A DNA stretch of 64,000 bases, from assembly GCA_026874595.1 (NCBI GenBank), contig CM049318.1:24073456-24137455 (forward strand), written 5' to 3'. The DNA comes from Sipunculus nudus. Lineage: Eukaryota; Annelida; Sipuncula; Golfingiida; Sipunculidae. This document shows, in pieces, positions 1 to 13,785 of this stretch. The notes under the pieces were generated by a model, which had not been told where the DNA came from, made no database searches, and worked only from the letters and a program-made list of their open reading frames with translations. How positions within the stretch are numbered: position 1 is the first letter of the stretch; each line of letters begins with the position of its first letter. Made by a program: the position numbers and the translations under genes.

Positions 1-655
1 AAGAGTAGAAGAAAGGGCACACACCCCTCTCTGCTAAACATTATTGTTGAACTTAAACTTGAGTAAATGTAAATGTTTGTTTAACTGCGTTGGTCTCTTT
101 CCTTTCTAGTCTGGAACGGAGCATCCATAGTTATTTCCACAAGGGTTTAGGGACTCGCCTTATCACGGGATCGAGGATAAGAATAAATCTGCAGATGATA
201 TTAAAAAAAAAATCTTCTGAAACAGGGGATATTTGCCAGTGTCCTTTTCATGGGTACACAAACCGGGTTTTAACTGTGAAGGAAATGAGGGTAAATAAAA
301 AATATACCTTGAATGATTAACTGGCCGCAAAAAAAAACCGTTTACCAAACAGACGTATATTTTAAAGGTATGTCTCCGAAAGCACAAAATACACAAGCCT
401 GGAATGCCCACTTGGAAACTGCCTTCTGTTCTAGCAGAGTAGACTCGCATGGAATATTTGTCATCTTGTAATTGGCTGGGTATTGTTTACATTTATTTAA
501 CACCTGTCCATAATGTTCTTTGCGAGCATTTAAATTATATGCATCACCGTATACACCACATATCCTCGGAAAATCAATATATGAACGGATTTAACGCACA
601 GCAAAACGTAGTGGAGTTCTAATAAGGCTGATTGAAATCTTTTAGACCAGTTATC

Positions 656-720
656 ATCAGTGGCGTCAATTTATCTTCAGGGGTGGGGGGGGGACTCGCA
701 GGGTGGGGAGATGACAGGCG
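656..720 (+). repeat. CAGTGGCGTCAATTTAT repeat end, copy 1
   Basis: CAGTGGCGTCAATTTAT followed by a G-run matches the reverse complement of 17400-17462. The other end of the element was not found. Confidence 0.45.
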
Positions 721-754
721 TGGAGGGTAGTCAAAATTGGGATAAAACAGACAT

Positions 755-758
<4 letters not shown>

Positions 759-792
<34 letters not shown>
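759..792. repeat. (AT)n microsatellite
   Basis: Alternating AT run, about 34 bp. Confidence 0.9.
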
Positions 793-796
<4 letters not shown>

Positions 797-1089
797 AAAT
801 ATGTATATACCATTTATTGTCTGTGTGACATATATCAAATATATATATCAATTAAGTATAAGGTTTTATAAAATAAGATGTATATTAATTCTAAATCATA
901 AAGATATAAATATTTCATAGTAAAATCATAAATGGAACCAAAGACTATATTTATATATTTCATTTGAATCACAAAATCACAAAAAAAAATGATAAATAAG
1001 AAAAAGTTATACAAAACCTCCTCTTATTGGCAAGATATATCGTCTGTGTAAATTTTATGATCTAACTAAGAAGTCATTAACGATATTTG

Positions 1090-1383
1090 AAGTCTGATAG
1101 CAGTGATACTGACATGAATAAGCCCATTGGGAGCGATGAACAAAACGTTACATGTAACTTGTCTAAGAAAAAACAGACTAGGCTGCCTAAGAAGAAACGA
1201 CCTCGGGCGAAACAATCTCTGACCTCAAAGTTGACAAAATACGCCGCCAATTACATAGGCCGGTGTACTCGGGTTCAGCTGTTCCTCGAGACTAATTCTG
1301 TGTCAATATTGGCATTCCCTCCGATAATAGGATCCTCTGCCTTTAATATACCGAGCTGTTGGAGGGATAGTCAAAAGGCATAG
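1090..1383 (+). other. Coding-like open stretch, unassigned
   Basis: An open frame of about 97 codons ends in TAG at 1381-1383. It starts with an acidic Ser/Asp run and then has a Lys/Arg-rich stretch (KKKQTRLPKKKRPRAK) like a nuclear-localisation segment. It is less AT-rich than its surroundings. No ATG start at the beginning, no clear splice sites and no known domain, so it may be a gene remnant or chance. Confidence 0.2.
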
Positions 1384-1783
1384 CAAACACGCCCTCAGGG
1401 AATCAAGCCCAGGTATCCCAAGAGCCCTTGTGGGTGGACGTTTTGTGCCTCATTAACAGGAGATTGTAACAGGTTTCGTCAGTAATACCGGGGATTTGTT
1501 ACACAAAGCGTACCAGTTTTACATGTATCAAAACGCTATAGTTCATGTATGATCTTATAAAATAAACACCGGTCCAGTCATGCGGGAACATGTTTGAAGT
1601 ATAGAAAAGCTTGATGATTTTTTTTTTAAAATATTTATGCGTCATCTTATGTAGTTATGTATAATAAAAGTCACAGTTCAGTTACCGACATATGTTTCCC
1701 CAAACGGCTGTAGAGTTATAGTTTTTTTAACTATTGAATATACATCATTGCACGAACTTATGCACACCCTCACACACACGTCC

Positions 1784-1787
<4 letters not shown>

Positions 1788-1832
<45 letters not shown>
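1788..1832. repeat. (AT)n microsatellite
   Basis: Alternating AT run, about 45 bp. Confidence 0.9.
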
Positions 1833-1835
<3 letters not shown>

Positions 1836-4800
1836 GGAAACGCACGTGCAGACAAAAAAAGAACAAATATCTTGAACTCGACAAATGCATCATTCTTATC
1901 TTTCACGAAATAAACATAATGCAAAGCTCTGTCTGTACATGGCAATTATTTTATTATTCAAAATCGGTTTACTGTCCGTATTTATTATGCATAATGAAAA
2001 GTGTGTGAATCATCATCTTTTCATAGTCCATAATATCATAATCGGAAGTCGCCACTGATTTTTTTCATATTGAAAAGCATCATATGATCCCTCTGGCCCT
2101 AATGTGTAGACATTTGCATGTAACCTTAAACCATATCTATACTCGCATGTCAAATTCTGTTTCGTAAAATCGATATCAATATCGCACGCATAATCAATGC
2201 ACGGAAACGAGGTTAATAGGCTACTCTGGTAACCCAAGATATACTGATCCATTTTCCAGAGCAGATTCAACATTAAAGGAAATTGGGGTTGGGATGGTGG
2301 TACCAAAATATTTTATTGTTATCGCTGTCTATAGAAAATTTAGTAAAAAACATCCGGGGCATCCTTGTTACGCTGCTGGATTTTGAACCGCATGATATAC
2401 TAACAAAGCCCTGTCTGTCAGCCTGTGTGATTAAACGGTATAATAAATCATGCATTTATCTTACTAGCTGCATGTTCCGGTGTAAACATTTTTGTTGGGT
2501 GATGTACAGGGGTGATTAATGATATACTTGGCCGGTTTCTGTTGACAAACCGGTGTCCATTATGGCATACCATTGCACTCAAAGGGCTCCAGCTCACTTT
2601 TTGACTTCAGGTATGTTATATAACGTGATCATGTCCTCAATCCAGGTCACGCACATTTACGCGTATGTGGAGATTCATTTATGGAGATTACCACACTCAC
2701 CATTCAAACGGAACCAAAGTTAGGAAGATTTGTGCAAGTTTCCATTTACGACTTACTGCCGTGGGCTAATGATTTTTTTTGTCATTTTAATCACACTTTA
2801 TAAGAAAGATTTACTCTACAAATTCCCCCGGATAATAATTGACACCAAGAACTTGAACGAAAAACTTATTCCATGGTTTAAGATGCTGAGCTTACATGAA
2901 CATAGCTTACCCAAACACTTCAAACAAGATGCACTTATATACGAAAGAAACAAACGGCCGGCTGATGTTCAGGATTTGAAATAAATGTATTTGTCGAGGT
3001 GGGCAGGATAATATTAATATTTGACAAACAGTGTGCCCGCGATAAACAGATATATATTGAATGTTTGGTTGCCTAAAGATTATGCACTATCATCTCAGCG
3101 GTATGGCCAAGGGAGGATGCATGGTTTCTAAAGACACGACTTTAGACATGCTGTTTGACCAGTCTGCCATTAACTAGAGTAAAGGTTTATGTAGTCCAGG
3201 TAGAATTATTGCTACAGCGTGAGAAAATGTGTAAACGGAAACTGTACCAGGGAGAAACGGTGAAGTATAGCGGCAGCTGAACAAGGTTTAGGTAATTGAA
3301 CAATCAGGCAAGCTGTCTAAAATAAAGGCACACACGCCATGACTAAAATTATATGTTATTGTCATTAATATGTAAATTCATTAACATCTAGATTTGAGGG
3401 AAAAAGGTATAATAAAAATCAGACAGGCCTTAAAATTATGCCTCTCCGCAATGCTTAGTGGAAACCAGTTCAGTATACTTTGTGCACAGTCTGCAAAAGA
3501 GATAAACCATTAACCAAACCAACTACGGGTAAAAACATACACTTCTTCGTGGAGGTAACTAAAGGCACGAATAGCTATGTTAATTTACAATTTTCTCATT
3601 TGTCTATATGCAGTTCTCTTTCGCCCCAGATATTTTGCTTATTATCAATATTAATTTTTGGATATTAATAGAAAGCATTAATAAATTAAATTGTAAAAAT
3701 GATTTTATGGACCTATTGCTGTTTACGTATTTCACTATCTCAATTACAATTCAGGTTTATACAAGATACTAATTGAAAGGATTAAATACAAAGCCGCCGT
3801 GACAGACTCTGAGAAAATTAAAGTGTCTCTTTTGACAAAATACACGCGTTGATTAAAAAAATCTAGAAGATATATATTAAACCAATATAAATAGGTTGAT
3901 TGATATATTCCATTCAAATCTAAAGCATTGCTTCGTGGAGATATTTATTTCTCTATATCGTAATAATTATAGTGTATACGAAACTTCAGTGATAACTGAT
4001 TGTTCCGAATTGTCTATAATCACGTCACAATGATACCTGTGATTGTCTTTTTCTTGAAATTTACTCATTGGCTCACCGGGAGATATTGCCAGCTCCTCTT
4101 TCTTTATGATTAGCATCTCTTTCACCTTGCACCTAAAACCCGCCACATCATCAGAACATCTCGGTTGGGAATTGTTTAAACAGTAGGATGCAGAGCACAG
4201 CTGTCCTGTCTCCCAGCATCCCCGGTGTTTCCTGAATCACTACACAGAGAAGCACGACGTTAATTGACCCGTTGAAGTTCAAGAATTTGTAGGACATCAT
4301 CTGAAATAACAAAAAGTAGAGGTTTTCGTCCTATTCCTGTTGCTTTAGATATTTCCTTTTCCAAGGAGGTAATGTTTTTTGTCTGTAATATTTGTTTTTT
4401 TTTTCTTGTTTGATTTTGCCAAATTGCCAAAACATCTGATGCTTTTCCCACAAAAAGAATTATTTAGATGGTTGAATGAGCTATCTCTTCATATTTGTTA
4501 TTTGAAGATGATGTAAATCTGGCCTACTTTCGCTATATATGAATAAACTGTAGACCTTCCTGCTAAGGAAAGTCTTCTTGAAAGCTCATGTGACGTTGGT
4601 CCGTTTCTTGGTCCTGTGTCAGAAAAGTGTGTTGTCGCTTGTTAGGAGCTGCATGCAAATTGCGATACCACGCACTCATTATTCTGATTACCATTATTTG
4701 TTCAGTTCCCACCCTGGTGGTGCATTCCAGAGAACCTTGCTATACAGAGCAGGGGCCAGAACAAAAGGAAAACTTGGAAGACTGCAGTGTATAACTGCGG

Positions 4801-5571
4801 CAGGAGGAGTGTAAATTTCAGTCGGCGTGCATGGAAAGGACCAATGAGGGACTCTTGACGACCTCGAGTTAAAAGCCGAAACGAGGATATAGGTTATATA
4901 TTAAGAGGGTGCATGTTAACAGTATCAGATAGCAGTATGTCAGCTACTGTACATTATGTTCAGTCACGAGAGAGACTGGCAGCACGCGAGGTGGCTGACG
5001 TTAGGTCAGATAATCCGGCTCAGGCTTCTCATGTTTGTTGAGACAGGCAGATAAATACCTGGTCCAGATAATGAATATCACTAAATCCCCTCTTCCGCCG
5101 CAGATACACTGTGTTTTCAGAGTGACCGCACGTTTTACAATAGTCCCTGTAACATGATCCATGTTTTTGATTTCCTGTACATTTTGATTTGGTATCAATT
5201 GTTAAACCGATCACGTGCGACCACTTGCCTGGTTAGGGAGTCCTCCATGGGAACGGTGTACTTGCTCCCCCCAAAAGTCAGCCATGTATAACCACTTAAG
5301 AATCGAACGCTCTACCTAATTTGCACAAATTTAGCCGAGAGTGTCCTCAGGGTAGGGTTCTTATTTCAATGACAGCGCTCTGCCCAGGACTGTTAAATTG
5401 CTTCGTGATTATGATTCATTCGTTTTAAGGTCCTGACAAGGGACTGAACATGACCTAGTACCAAATATGAATTGAATATCGCTTCCTAAGGCCAAAACTA
5501 ATGCCTCGAACATTCACCATCGTGCCCTTACTAAGGACTCGATTCTTATACCTGTTTAGCACCACCAAAAC

Positions 5572-5573
<2 letters not shown>

Positions 5574-5602
<29 letters not shown>

Positions 5603-5603
5603 T
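5574..5603. repeat. (AT)n microsatellite
   Basis: Alternating AT run, about 30 bp. Confidence 0.85.
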
Positions 5604-6619
5604 AATCCTTTGTGGTATGCATTTGAATGTTTACATCAGTTTTCTTTGAGGCACGCAGAGAAAAAAAATCCCCCAAAAAACCAGTATTTCCCTTGGTGAA
5701 AGTTATCAAATCGGTCATGGAGTCTCCTGCAGAAATCAGAAACAATCAGGTAGGCTAACGTGATTTGAGATTAGAAATCATGGGTTTTACGAGACTTGGC
5801 AGCTTTATTATATCGCCAAAATGATTAGGTTAGCATAAGAAAATCAGACACGGACAGTGATAAATGCGTTATCTAGTCAAGGGAGCCTCATAAACGTTTT
5901 GAAGTGAAATTACGCACCGTATTGTTACTTTCTTAGCCATTACGTAGATTGGCTGTCCACATGTTACCCAAAAATCTTGTTAAATGATGCGTCAGTTTAC
6001 ATAAACATATGTCCCAGTGAGGTCGTCATGTCCCAGGTAGAAATCTACTTGTCGGAGTCTGACATCCTTCACATACGACAGGCAGAATCCCTTGCATCAA
6101 AAGATAAACTACAGGCAAAACCGGGCGAGACAATTACCAGTCTAAAGCATGTCACGTGACAAACGCCGAGAATGCAGAAGCCGTTTTATTTACTTGGATA
6201 GTCGGAACAATTTGCGGAGTATTCTGTAAATTGGCCATGTGTGATTTGTGACTGATTATTTCCCCTCTGTGTTCATCTTATTTATTCCGGCTCGTTATAT
6301 TTTTGTGTGCTAGCTGAAGAATCCTCGACAAAGCAAGCAGTGGGCGGTTTGGTGACGTCTTCTACGAACACCATGTGGCGTTGACATTTAAACAACGCTT
6401 TCCAGCTGTCAAATAAACAATATCCTGATGATTTGACATACCGGTGATGTTTTACAAATTGATAAATAACTCAAGCTGGAACTGTTAGAACATGCACGGT
6501 ATCAATTTATTCAAAATACCTATTTAACAAAAATCAGATATTTCACAGTGTGGACAAAAATATACTAAAATATGAACAAAATATATGCATCTAACAGTAT
6601 TCTCATATTCGTCATAAAA

Positions 6620-6678
<59 letters not shown>

Positions 6679-6747
6679 TCGGACTTATTGATCATTCTAT
6701 AAGCCATTTATATTTCAAACCCAGAATATTGTATGACAGGTCTGTGA

Positions 6748-6809
<62 letters not shown>

Positions 6810-6812
6810 CAA
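6620..6812. repeat. Compound microsatellite (AT)n ... (GT)n(GA)n
   Basis: An (AT)n run at 6620-6675 is followed, after a short unique stretch, by (GT)n then (GA)n at about 6747-6809. Confidence 0.9.
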
Positions 6813-8075
6813 ACAGACGGACAAACAGACAGTCAGACAGAGAATATTGTTTTATACAAAATTTTTTACTCCATAAAATACCCCCTATTCTTAAAAACTT
6901 GGTTCTCTAAATAGGTTCCTGTTTTTCCTGCGTATTAAAAGGAGCGGCGTTGGGTTCCTTCAGCTACTGTGCATTAGTCTTCATGTAATGGATACAACCC
7001 ACGTAGAACTGTGTTTTTCTCTCGTCTTTTCTTTATTTATTATAAATATCCATGAAATATTTAGTACAAAAATACAAAAAAAGAAGTGAATAGTTTATTT
7101 GTATGATCTCATAGCATTTCTCCCATGGGGTATTTAGATTTTCTTTCGGCTGTGAGGTAACTAATTAATGATAGTACTTCATTGAAGATCGCACGGTTAA
7201 GAACGTTTTATCGACGTTGATAGATAAATGATAAAATGTAATGGTTGAAACGTCGTATAATTGGAAGAGTTACCGCACGCAAACTTCTTCGTTATTACAG
7301 AAAGTGATGCATTACTATTGATGTTGCCTGTGGCATTAATATTCATTTAGAGGATAGACGATACGAGGCCAGCAGCTACGTTATTTCTGACAGCCACTGT
7401 GCGATATCTCAAAGGGTCGTTTAATATACATGCCGTGTGTAGTATAATTGTTGATATTTCCAATAATTTATGGTTAAGATTGCTTTCTGCTTTAACAAAG
7501 AATGTCGGCTAAGCACGACTTTGATTGTCTAAATTTGAGGAGGCGTTAACAACGCTATATAGAAGATAAACCAAATAGTTTATGTACCTTTAAAAACAAA
7601 GAAAGGATATATAAATGTAATTTATTTATATTTAAAAAAGCAAATTCTGGCAAATCACCCTATAGATTAACCATAAAAGTTATTTTCTTGCCAAAACATC
7701 TACTTGAAGGACAGCATGTTGATTTTTTACCCCGCGCGAAGTCTCGCGACGTATTTCTTTCATCTAATCCGTTGTTAGGTTTATATCGGGCATTCCTTAC
7801 GCACATTTCCGTCTGTTTAGAGGATAAATTGCTTTAGATATTGATCTGTGCTCAGAAATTTCGGGTTGTTTTAGCTTGGAATTTCTGCTTAGTGACAAAT
7901 TGCAGGCGACGTTCTAAGAAGGCCAGGATATATACATGGAAAAAGATATATATATATGGTGCGTTTGACGATCCCCGGCAATGATGAATGTATTGATATC
8001 TTTCAATATTCCATAAAAAACCATAATACTGACCATAATCAATTAAAAAAATTGAAGACCATGTTTGGCCAGTGT

Positions 8076-8076
8076 G

Positions 8077-8111
<35 letters not shown>

Positions 8112-8185
8112 TAAGCAAGTTATGCGTCATACTTACTCTTAATATAAATAAATACATATATAATAAGTATGTATATATATAAATA

Positions 8186-8257
<72 letters not shown>
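8076..8257. repeat. Two (AT)n microsatellites
   Basis: AT runs at about 8076-8109 and 8189-8256, separated by AT-rich sequence; short frames rich in Tyr/Ile here are artefacts of the repeat. Confidence 0.9.
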
Positions 8258-8259
<2 letters not shown>

Positions 8260-9009
8260 AGGTCCGGTTGCGCAATTTTTGTTCTTCAAGCCCTACGTGA
8301 GGCTGACAATGCAATTACAGTTAAGTATGGTTTATTCCATAACTATTACGTGAAAGAGTAGTGTGATCTTTTTTCCTGCATTTTCCAACAAAATTTTAAA
8401 ACAATATCTGGGTCCCTTAAAAATCCTCTCGAATCCGTAATCAAAAGCGGCAGTTTCGGTAAGCCGGAATCTGGAATTTAGGTTCTCATATACCGAGGCT
8501 TCATGCATCGATCAGGTGTAAAGACTACCGGCAATCCTCCGCAAACGAGCCACGTACAAGTGCCACGCCCCGCCTGATGTACATACGCATTCTATTTTTA
8601 TTTTCAATCAAACTCATTACAATAAAAAGTACCCGGACTATGCCTTTCTCTTTTCCATGAAATATAGGGATCGTAATGTTTGTGGGCCTTGAATATTCTG
8701 AAGATTACTATTTAATTTTGGTAATTAATAATGATTTGATAGATCTTTATGGCATAAAGCGTGGTCATTAGTCTAAAAATAAACATCAGTGTAGACAAAT
8801 GTATGTCAGTTGTTAGGTGACTTGGATAACATGCAAAACACAAATACTTAATCTGACAGTGTCAAAATAGAGGTAGTATATGAAACCAATGCCACTTGTG
8901 TAACCGCCACTGTAAATTTTAAACCGCATGTTTCGTCAATTGGCATCTAGTCATGGTTAGTCACTTTTATAATAGTCATGCAATAACTTTCTTATGAGAA
9001 AACATATAT

Positions 9010-9281
9010 CAGTGGCGGATCCAGAGTGCTCCCCCCCCCCCCCCTCCGGTGTTGAATTGCAGTATCTGTCATTTTACCTAATTTTTTCCCAATTATTCGT
9101 AATTAATTTTCATTTGATGAAGATAGCATCCATATGTTGCTTTACTGAGGGAGGGAGTCTTTTCGTTATTACACTCTGCTGTGTCATAACATCGAGGGGG
9201 GCACCCCTCCCTTTATAGAAAAAATACAGTTATTTATATTTTTCAAAAGCTAAAATTATATTATGTAGATAGTAATAATGC

Positions 9282-9350
<69 letters not shown>

Positions 9351-9422
9351 ACCTAATACCCATCAACCGCTAAACCAGTATATTAGTGCCCCACTGTTCT
9401 CAGATATCTGGATCCGTCATTG
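9010..9422. mobile_element. GGCGGATC inverted-repeat element, copy 1
   Basis: It begins CAGTGGCGGATCCAGAGTG and ends with the inverted form CTGGATCCGTCATTG. Inside are a poly-C run (9032-9045), GGGGGGCACCCCTCCC (9194-9211) and an (AT)n tract (9281-9350). It resembles hAT-type non-autonomous elements; the superfamily is inferred. Confidence 0.5.
9281..9350. repeat. (AT)n microsatellite inside a MITE-like element
   Basis: Interrupted AT run within the 9010-9422 element. Confidence 0.85.
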
Positions 9423-9797
9423 TTTATGATTTCTAGGGGTTAAAAATAATATACCGGGAGGGATTTGTGATCAGCCCGGGAATAGTCGGTAGAGAAGTCC
9501 TTAACTTAAACCGCTCATACATACGAATATTCATGTTAACGATATGATTTTATATTTGGCACTGTAGTATATTGGTGAGGCGTTTGGTGCCAAGTATTTT
9601 AAAACATAGATAGTTCCTAATCCCCTATAACTGTAGTAGTTAGGTCCAATTATCTGTCCCGTAGTTAAATGGTTCATCTGAACGGTGTGTCTCGAACCAA
9701 ATAATTTGGAATATAAAACGGTGAAATGGCGGACATAACGTCTATTCTATGTTATAGAATACAAAATAATCCAGCAAACATGATGGTATACCAAGCG

Positions 9798-9798
<1 letters not shown>

Positions 9799-9846
<48 letters not shown>
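9799..9846. repeat. (AT)n microsatellite
   Basis: Alternating AT run, about 48 bp. Confidence 0.9.
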
Positions 9847-9849
<3 letters not shown>

Positions 9850-12005
9850 CCTTATTTCTGGCCTATAAAATACTTGTTTCATAAGCATGCTGCAGCTATA
9901 ATTAACGCCCCATATAAAGTAACTCTTGAGTTCCAAGTCGAAGTTGGCGTCATTTCTCAAACATAAAAACCCTCCGGTATATGGTCCAGATAAGCCATTT
10001 CGTGAGGTTTTATGAATATCGTCCCCACGGTGGTGATTTCTGGCAGCTTTGTCCCTTGATGTTTAACAAAGCAAAAAACCTTCCCATAAACCCCATCCCT
10101 TCCCATATTCCTGTGCACTTCATCAACATGGTCAGTTTTCCGAGAATTTTTGTGTAATGAAAAACCCATCAACGCGTGAAATACGGGTTTTATTTATTTC
10201 TCTGGTCGCAGCATTCCAAGCGCACGGACTAATATGAAAAGAAAATAATCATTAGGGAGTTGTACTTCAGGTCTACGGGATTGATTTTTTAAAAGTTAAG
10301 AACGGCCCAGAAACCGTGCGTGTCTAAATGGTTATTATATATGACCAGAGAACCATGCCAGATTATTTGGTTTTTATTAGGGTCCTAGATGTGGTGATAA
10401 GCCACAATTCCAACTTAATGATTAAATGTATAGGTATCTCGGCAATAAATTATCAACCCATTGACTGTTTCATGGATAACTTAACGGGCCTCTTTTTCCA
10501 GTACCTCAATATTTCTTCCGATAGAATAAGTATTTGCAGAATAAATGAATCCGTAAAAGGATACGTTGTTTGTTGCTGATTGATAGTAACTGTCGCGGTA
10601 AACTATCAACACTGGCGTATCGTATAATCGTTTTTATATTGCTTGTATTTCAAAACTACATTAAGCTCTATTTCCATGAGAATTAGAGGAGTTAATGTAA
10701 TCTACACTGCGATTTTCCCGAATAAAAATCGATACACTAATTGAACGCTCCACAAGCTGAGCAGGTGACTCAAAGGAAAGCGCGATGTTTTTACTATAAT
10801 TTATAAAATCCTCAAATCTTTTTCATCAGGAATGTGCCATAAAGTCTTATCGGGGTCGTATTAGGGAGGTTGATAACTCTAACTAAACCTGATGGTTGAT
10901 CGCGCCATCGAATGTATGAAACTTTGAATACAAGACGTGTTCGGCAGATTTTGATTTATAGATTGTAGATTTTTCAGTTCACTGTTCTGAAAATTAAACC
11001 ATCATCCAATTTATAACTGAACCATTGGATCGTTCTTTTTGCGTAGAAGCACTACATATAAGTTGTCAATTTATGAATATTGGGTGTTATTTAGATTTAC
11101 CAACACTAGGTTTAAATCACTTTTCTATAGGTCGTTTTATCTACTGCGAGCCATCTTGATTTACTGACTGTAACTTTATATCACTTTGGTATGGGACGTT
11201 TTATCTTGCATCTCCCGTAGTGTCAACAATTCTTGATCAGGACTAGCTTCATGTCAGAACTCAATATACAGTGAATTTACCAGACTCCGGGAATGCGGAA
11301 TATATGATCGGCAAAAAGACTAACGTCATCCAGCCCACCGCGTCCCCCTGGAAATGGAGTTTAGCTTTTATTGTGGGCTAGACCAGCGCGTTGACGGCAC
11401 GTTTGACGAGCGGGATCTCACAGATATTTTATGCATACAACCCGCCTGCTCGTTAACTAATCAGGTAGGATGGTGGCCCTTGTTGTAATTTGATCCCTCG
11501 TAGTTACTCCCTTCAAATGAGGAATCAGAACTCTTTCGTTGGTGGCTGGCAGAATAGTTCATTTGTTCAGTACATCATCATTTAATACATTTTTTATCGC
11601 GTAATCCCGGTATTGGTAATAATGTTTCCGCAATGCATCATGCAGTTGGAGCAACACCTTTAGTTCGATGGAGATCTTATAGAGCGCAGTTCATAATAAT
11701 GAAAGAGAATATAATTTACTATATATATATGCTTATTTTTGGAAGGGCATCGATGTTGTGTTCGAAATATAAAAAAAATACCGACATTCAAACTGTGAAC
11801 ATGATCTATATTTACCTTTCATTGAGTTTTAAAATGTCAGTTACTGAATCAAACATGAACTCAAAATGCACACAGACGTTCTACACAGTGAATACAACAG
11901 TCATTTTAAATTCTATGAGAACTTTGTCTAACGTCTTTTCATTAGAAACAAAACTGCACAGTAAACGGCTAACGGTTTCAAGTGTTAAAAGTAAATTTAA
12001 TTCAC

Positions 12006-12620
12006 ACTGTCACGGATGAAGGTATGGACCTCGACGGACGGTCCCAGGACGACTGTTCATGCATGGACTTTCCGTGGGCAGCGCGCAACGTGCTTTGAGG
12101 ACGGCTTCCCATGGTCTGCGCTGGCGTCGGCACAGCTTTGATACGGTTTCACTGCGGCAAGTTAAGGGAATTGGGAGTGATCTCTACGATCAGCACATTT
12201 TTTAATGGCAAAGCGAGTACGGATTCCCACGATCGGCCAAGCACTGCTGGTAGTGTCGCAATCCTCTCGCAAAACAAGCAAGTCCGTACTCCGGGTATGA
12301 CGATCAACCAGGGAGGACAGCGACCAACGACGTAAGCATGTACGGAAGTTGTAGGGACTTGCATGGAAAAGCACGGTGGCGTCGCGATCTATTCACAGAT
12401 TGGCTCATTCGTGCCAGCATCACGGAAGTTTTGAATTGTTCAAAACTTTCGTTGAGTTTGACGGAAGAAGAACCGTCAGCGGGATCATAGCAGATGACGA
12501 CGAAGAAACCAACGGACTGTCCACGATTCCCCACGGTACACTATAGGGATTATTAACGGATCACCAGAGATGGTCCTTGGCAGCAAATCCGTGATGATCC
12601 GTGGAGAGATCCGTGACAGT
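12006..12620. mobile_element. GC-rich inverted-repeat (MITE/foldback-like) element
   Basis: Perfect 12-bp inverted ends: ACTGTCACGGAT at 12006-12017 and ATCCGTGACAGT at 12609-12620. The right end holds a repeated ATCCGTG motif (12586-12615). The interior is much more GC-rich than its surroundings and has overlapping short frames on both strands, none recognisable as a transposase. Confidence 0.6.
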
Positions 12621-13499
12621 ACAGTATGACCTAGGTTAATATAGCCTCAACAATGATGTACTAAGAACACAAACACAACAATGATATACCAAGAATACAT
12701 AGGTTTAATAATTATGCGCATTGTTGAAAATAAATATCTTGACATTAATCCAAACAAACATTATTCATTGGTTTTACCTTGCTGCTGGAAAATGAAAGGT
12801 TCGGTCGGACATATGTCTCAAACATCAGCATTGATCAAACAACCAGTCGATCATTTTATCGAATTAATCAATCGGCAAGTCATATCATTCAGACAATTAA
12901 TATCGGCGCGGCGTTAATGTTACTTAAGAATGACAACGTGGTAGTGTATTGTGGCATAACAGCTTTAGCTTCCCTGGAGCTTGAGTAATATTGATTCCGG
13001 GTATTTCCTGTTTCCATCGATATAATCTTTGTTATAGTTATATTTTCACCAAATTAATATGAATTATATCAGGACGTGTTACAAAACTTCTCTCAGTGTG
13101 AACCAGACAAAATATTTGCTCTGTACGGCAGGACATGGCCAGATGGCTCAGGAGATGGACGCGGAAGGTACCCTGCTCAAAAGGCACATCAGGTGGTACA
13201 ATGATAGAACCTCGTATTTTCGGACTAATGTTTTAAAGACAGGTTATGCCGCCTGGACCATATTTGGTATGGTATAAAAAGCTGTGCATATTTAACCGGA
13301 ACAGCAGGAGCCACAAATGATAACGTGTTATTCTTATCGTGTTGTTATCTTAGTCATTCTGTTGGAGTCCGTTCCATCCCCTCATGTCCACCTGTTTTTG
13401 TGCTGTTTTATTAGATACGTTTAAAGGGAGAAAATGGCATGGTGAGGTCGGAGTTCAAAAGGCCTATCTCTTAACAAGGGAAATAAACGGGGGCGGACC

Positions 13500-13785
13500 C
13501 CGGGGTGTTATGGTTAAGGTGCCGGGCTCATGATCGAGAGGTCGTGAGTTCGAATTCAGGTCAGACCTCCACCATGCCAGGGCCCTTTGGCATGTTCCCG
13601 ACCGGAAGTCTCCCTCTGACCACCGAGCAGTAGAAATGGGTACCAGTAATATTGGGTAGGTATTCTGCGATGGACTAGCGTCCCATCCAGGAGGAGTTTA
13701 ACTCCTAAGTCGCTACCCGCTACAGAATCCGGAAAAAGCTCCGACCTGATTAATGAAGAAACAGAACTATTTGAAATAAAGAAAT
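13500..13785 (+). repeat. tRNA-derived SINE, family C, with conserved-looking central domain
   Basis: The head has TGGTTAAGGTGCCGGGCTCA and GTGAGTTCGAATTC. The body includes GAAATGGGTACCAGTAATAT and GATGGACTAGCGTCCCATCC. The latter resembles a central domain shared by several animal SINE families, as I recall them. The 3' end is A-rich. Confidence 0.65.

Larger units (their letters stand above)
1..12005. other. Upstream region without a confident gene
   Basis: Apart from the microsatellites, the repeat end at 656, the coding-like stretch at 1.1 kb and the MITE-like element at 9.0-9.4 kb, I see only short open frames without domains, splice context or codon bias. Confidence 0.6.

Noticed and set aside
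6729-6914. Open frame with Arg-Glu repeats
   Set aside because: It is a translation of the (GA)n microsatellite.
8077-8314. Minus-strand open frames rich in Tyr-Ile repeats
   Set aside because: They are direct readings of the (AT)n microsatellite; the same holds near 1.8, 17.3 and 30.0 kb.
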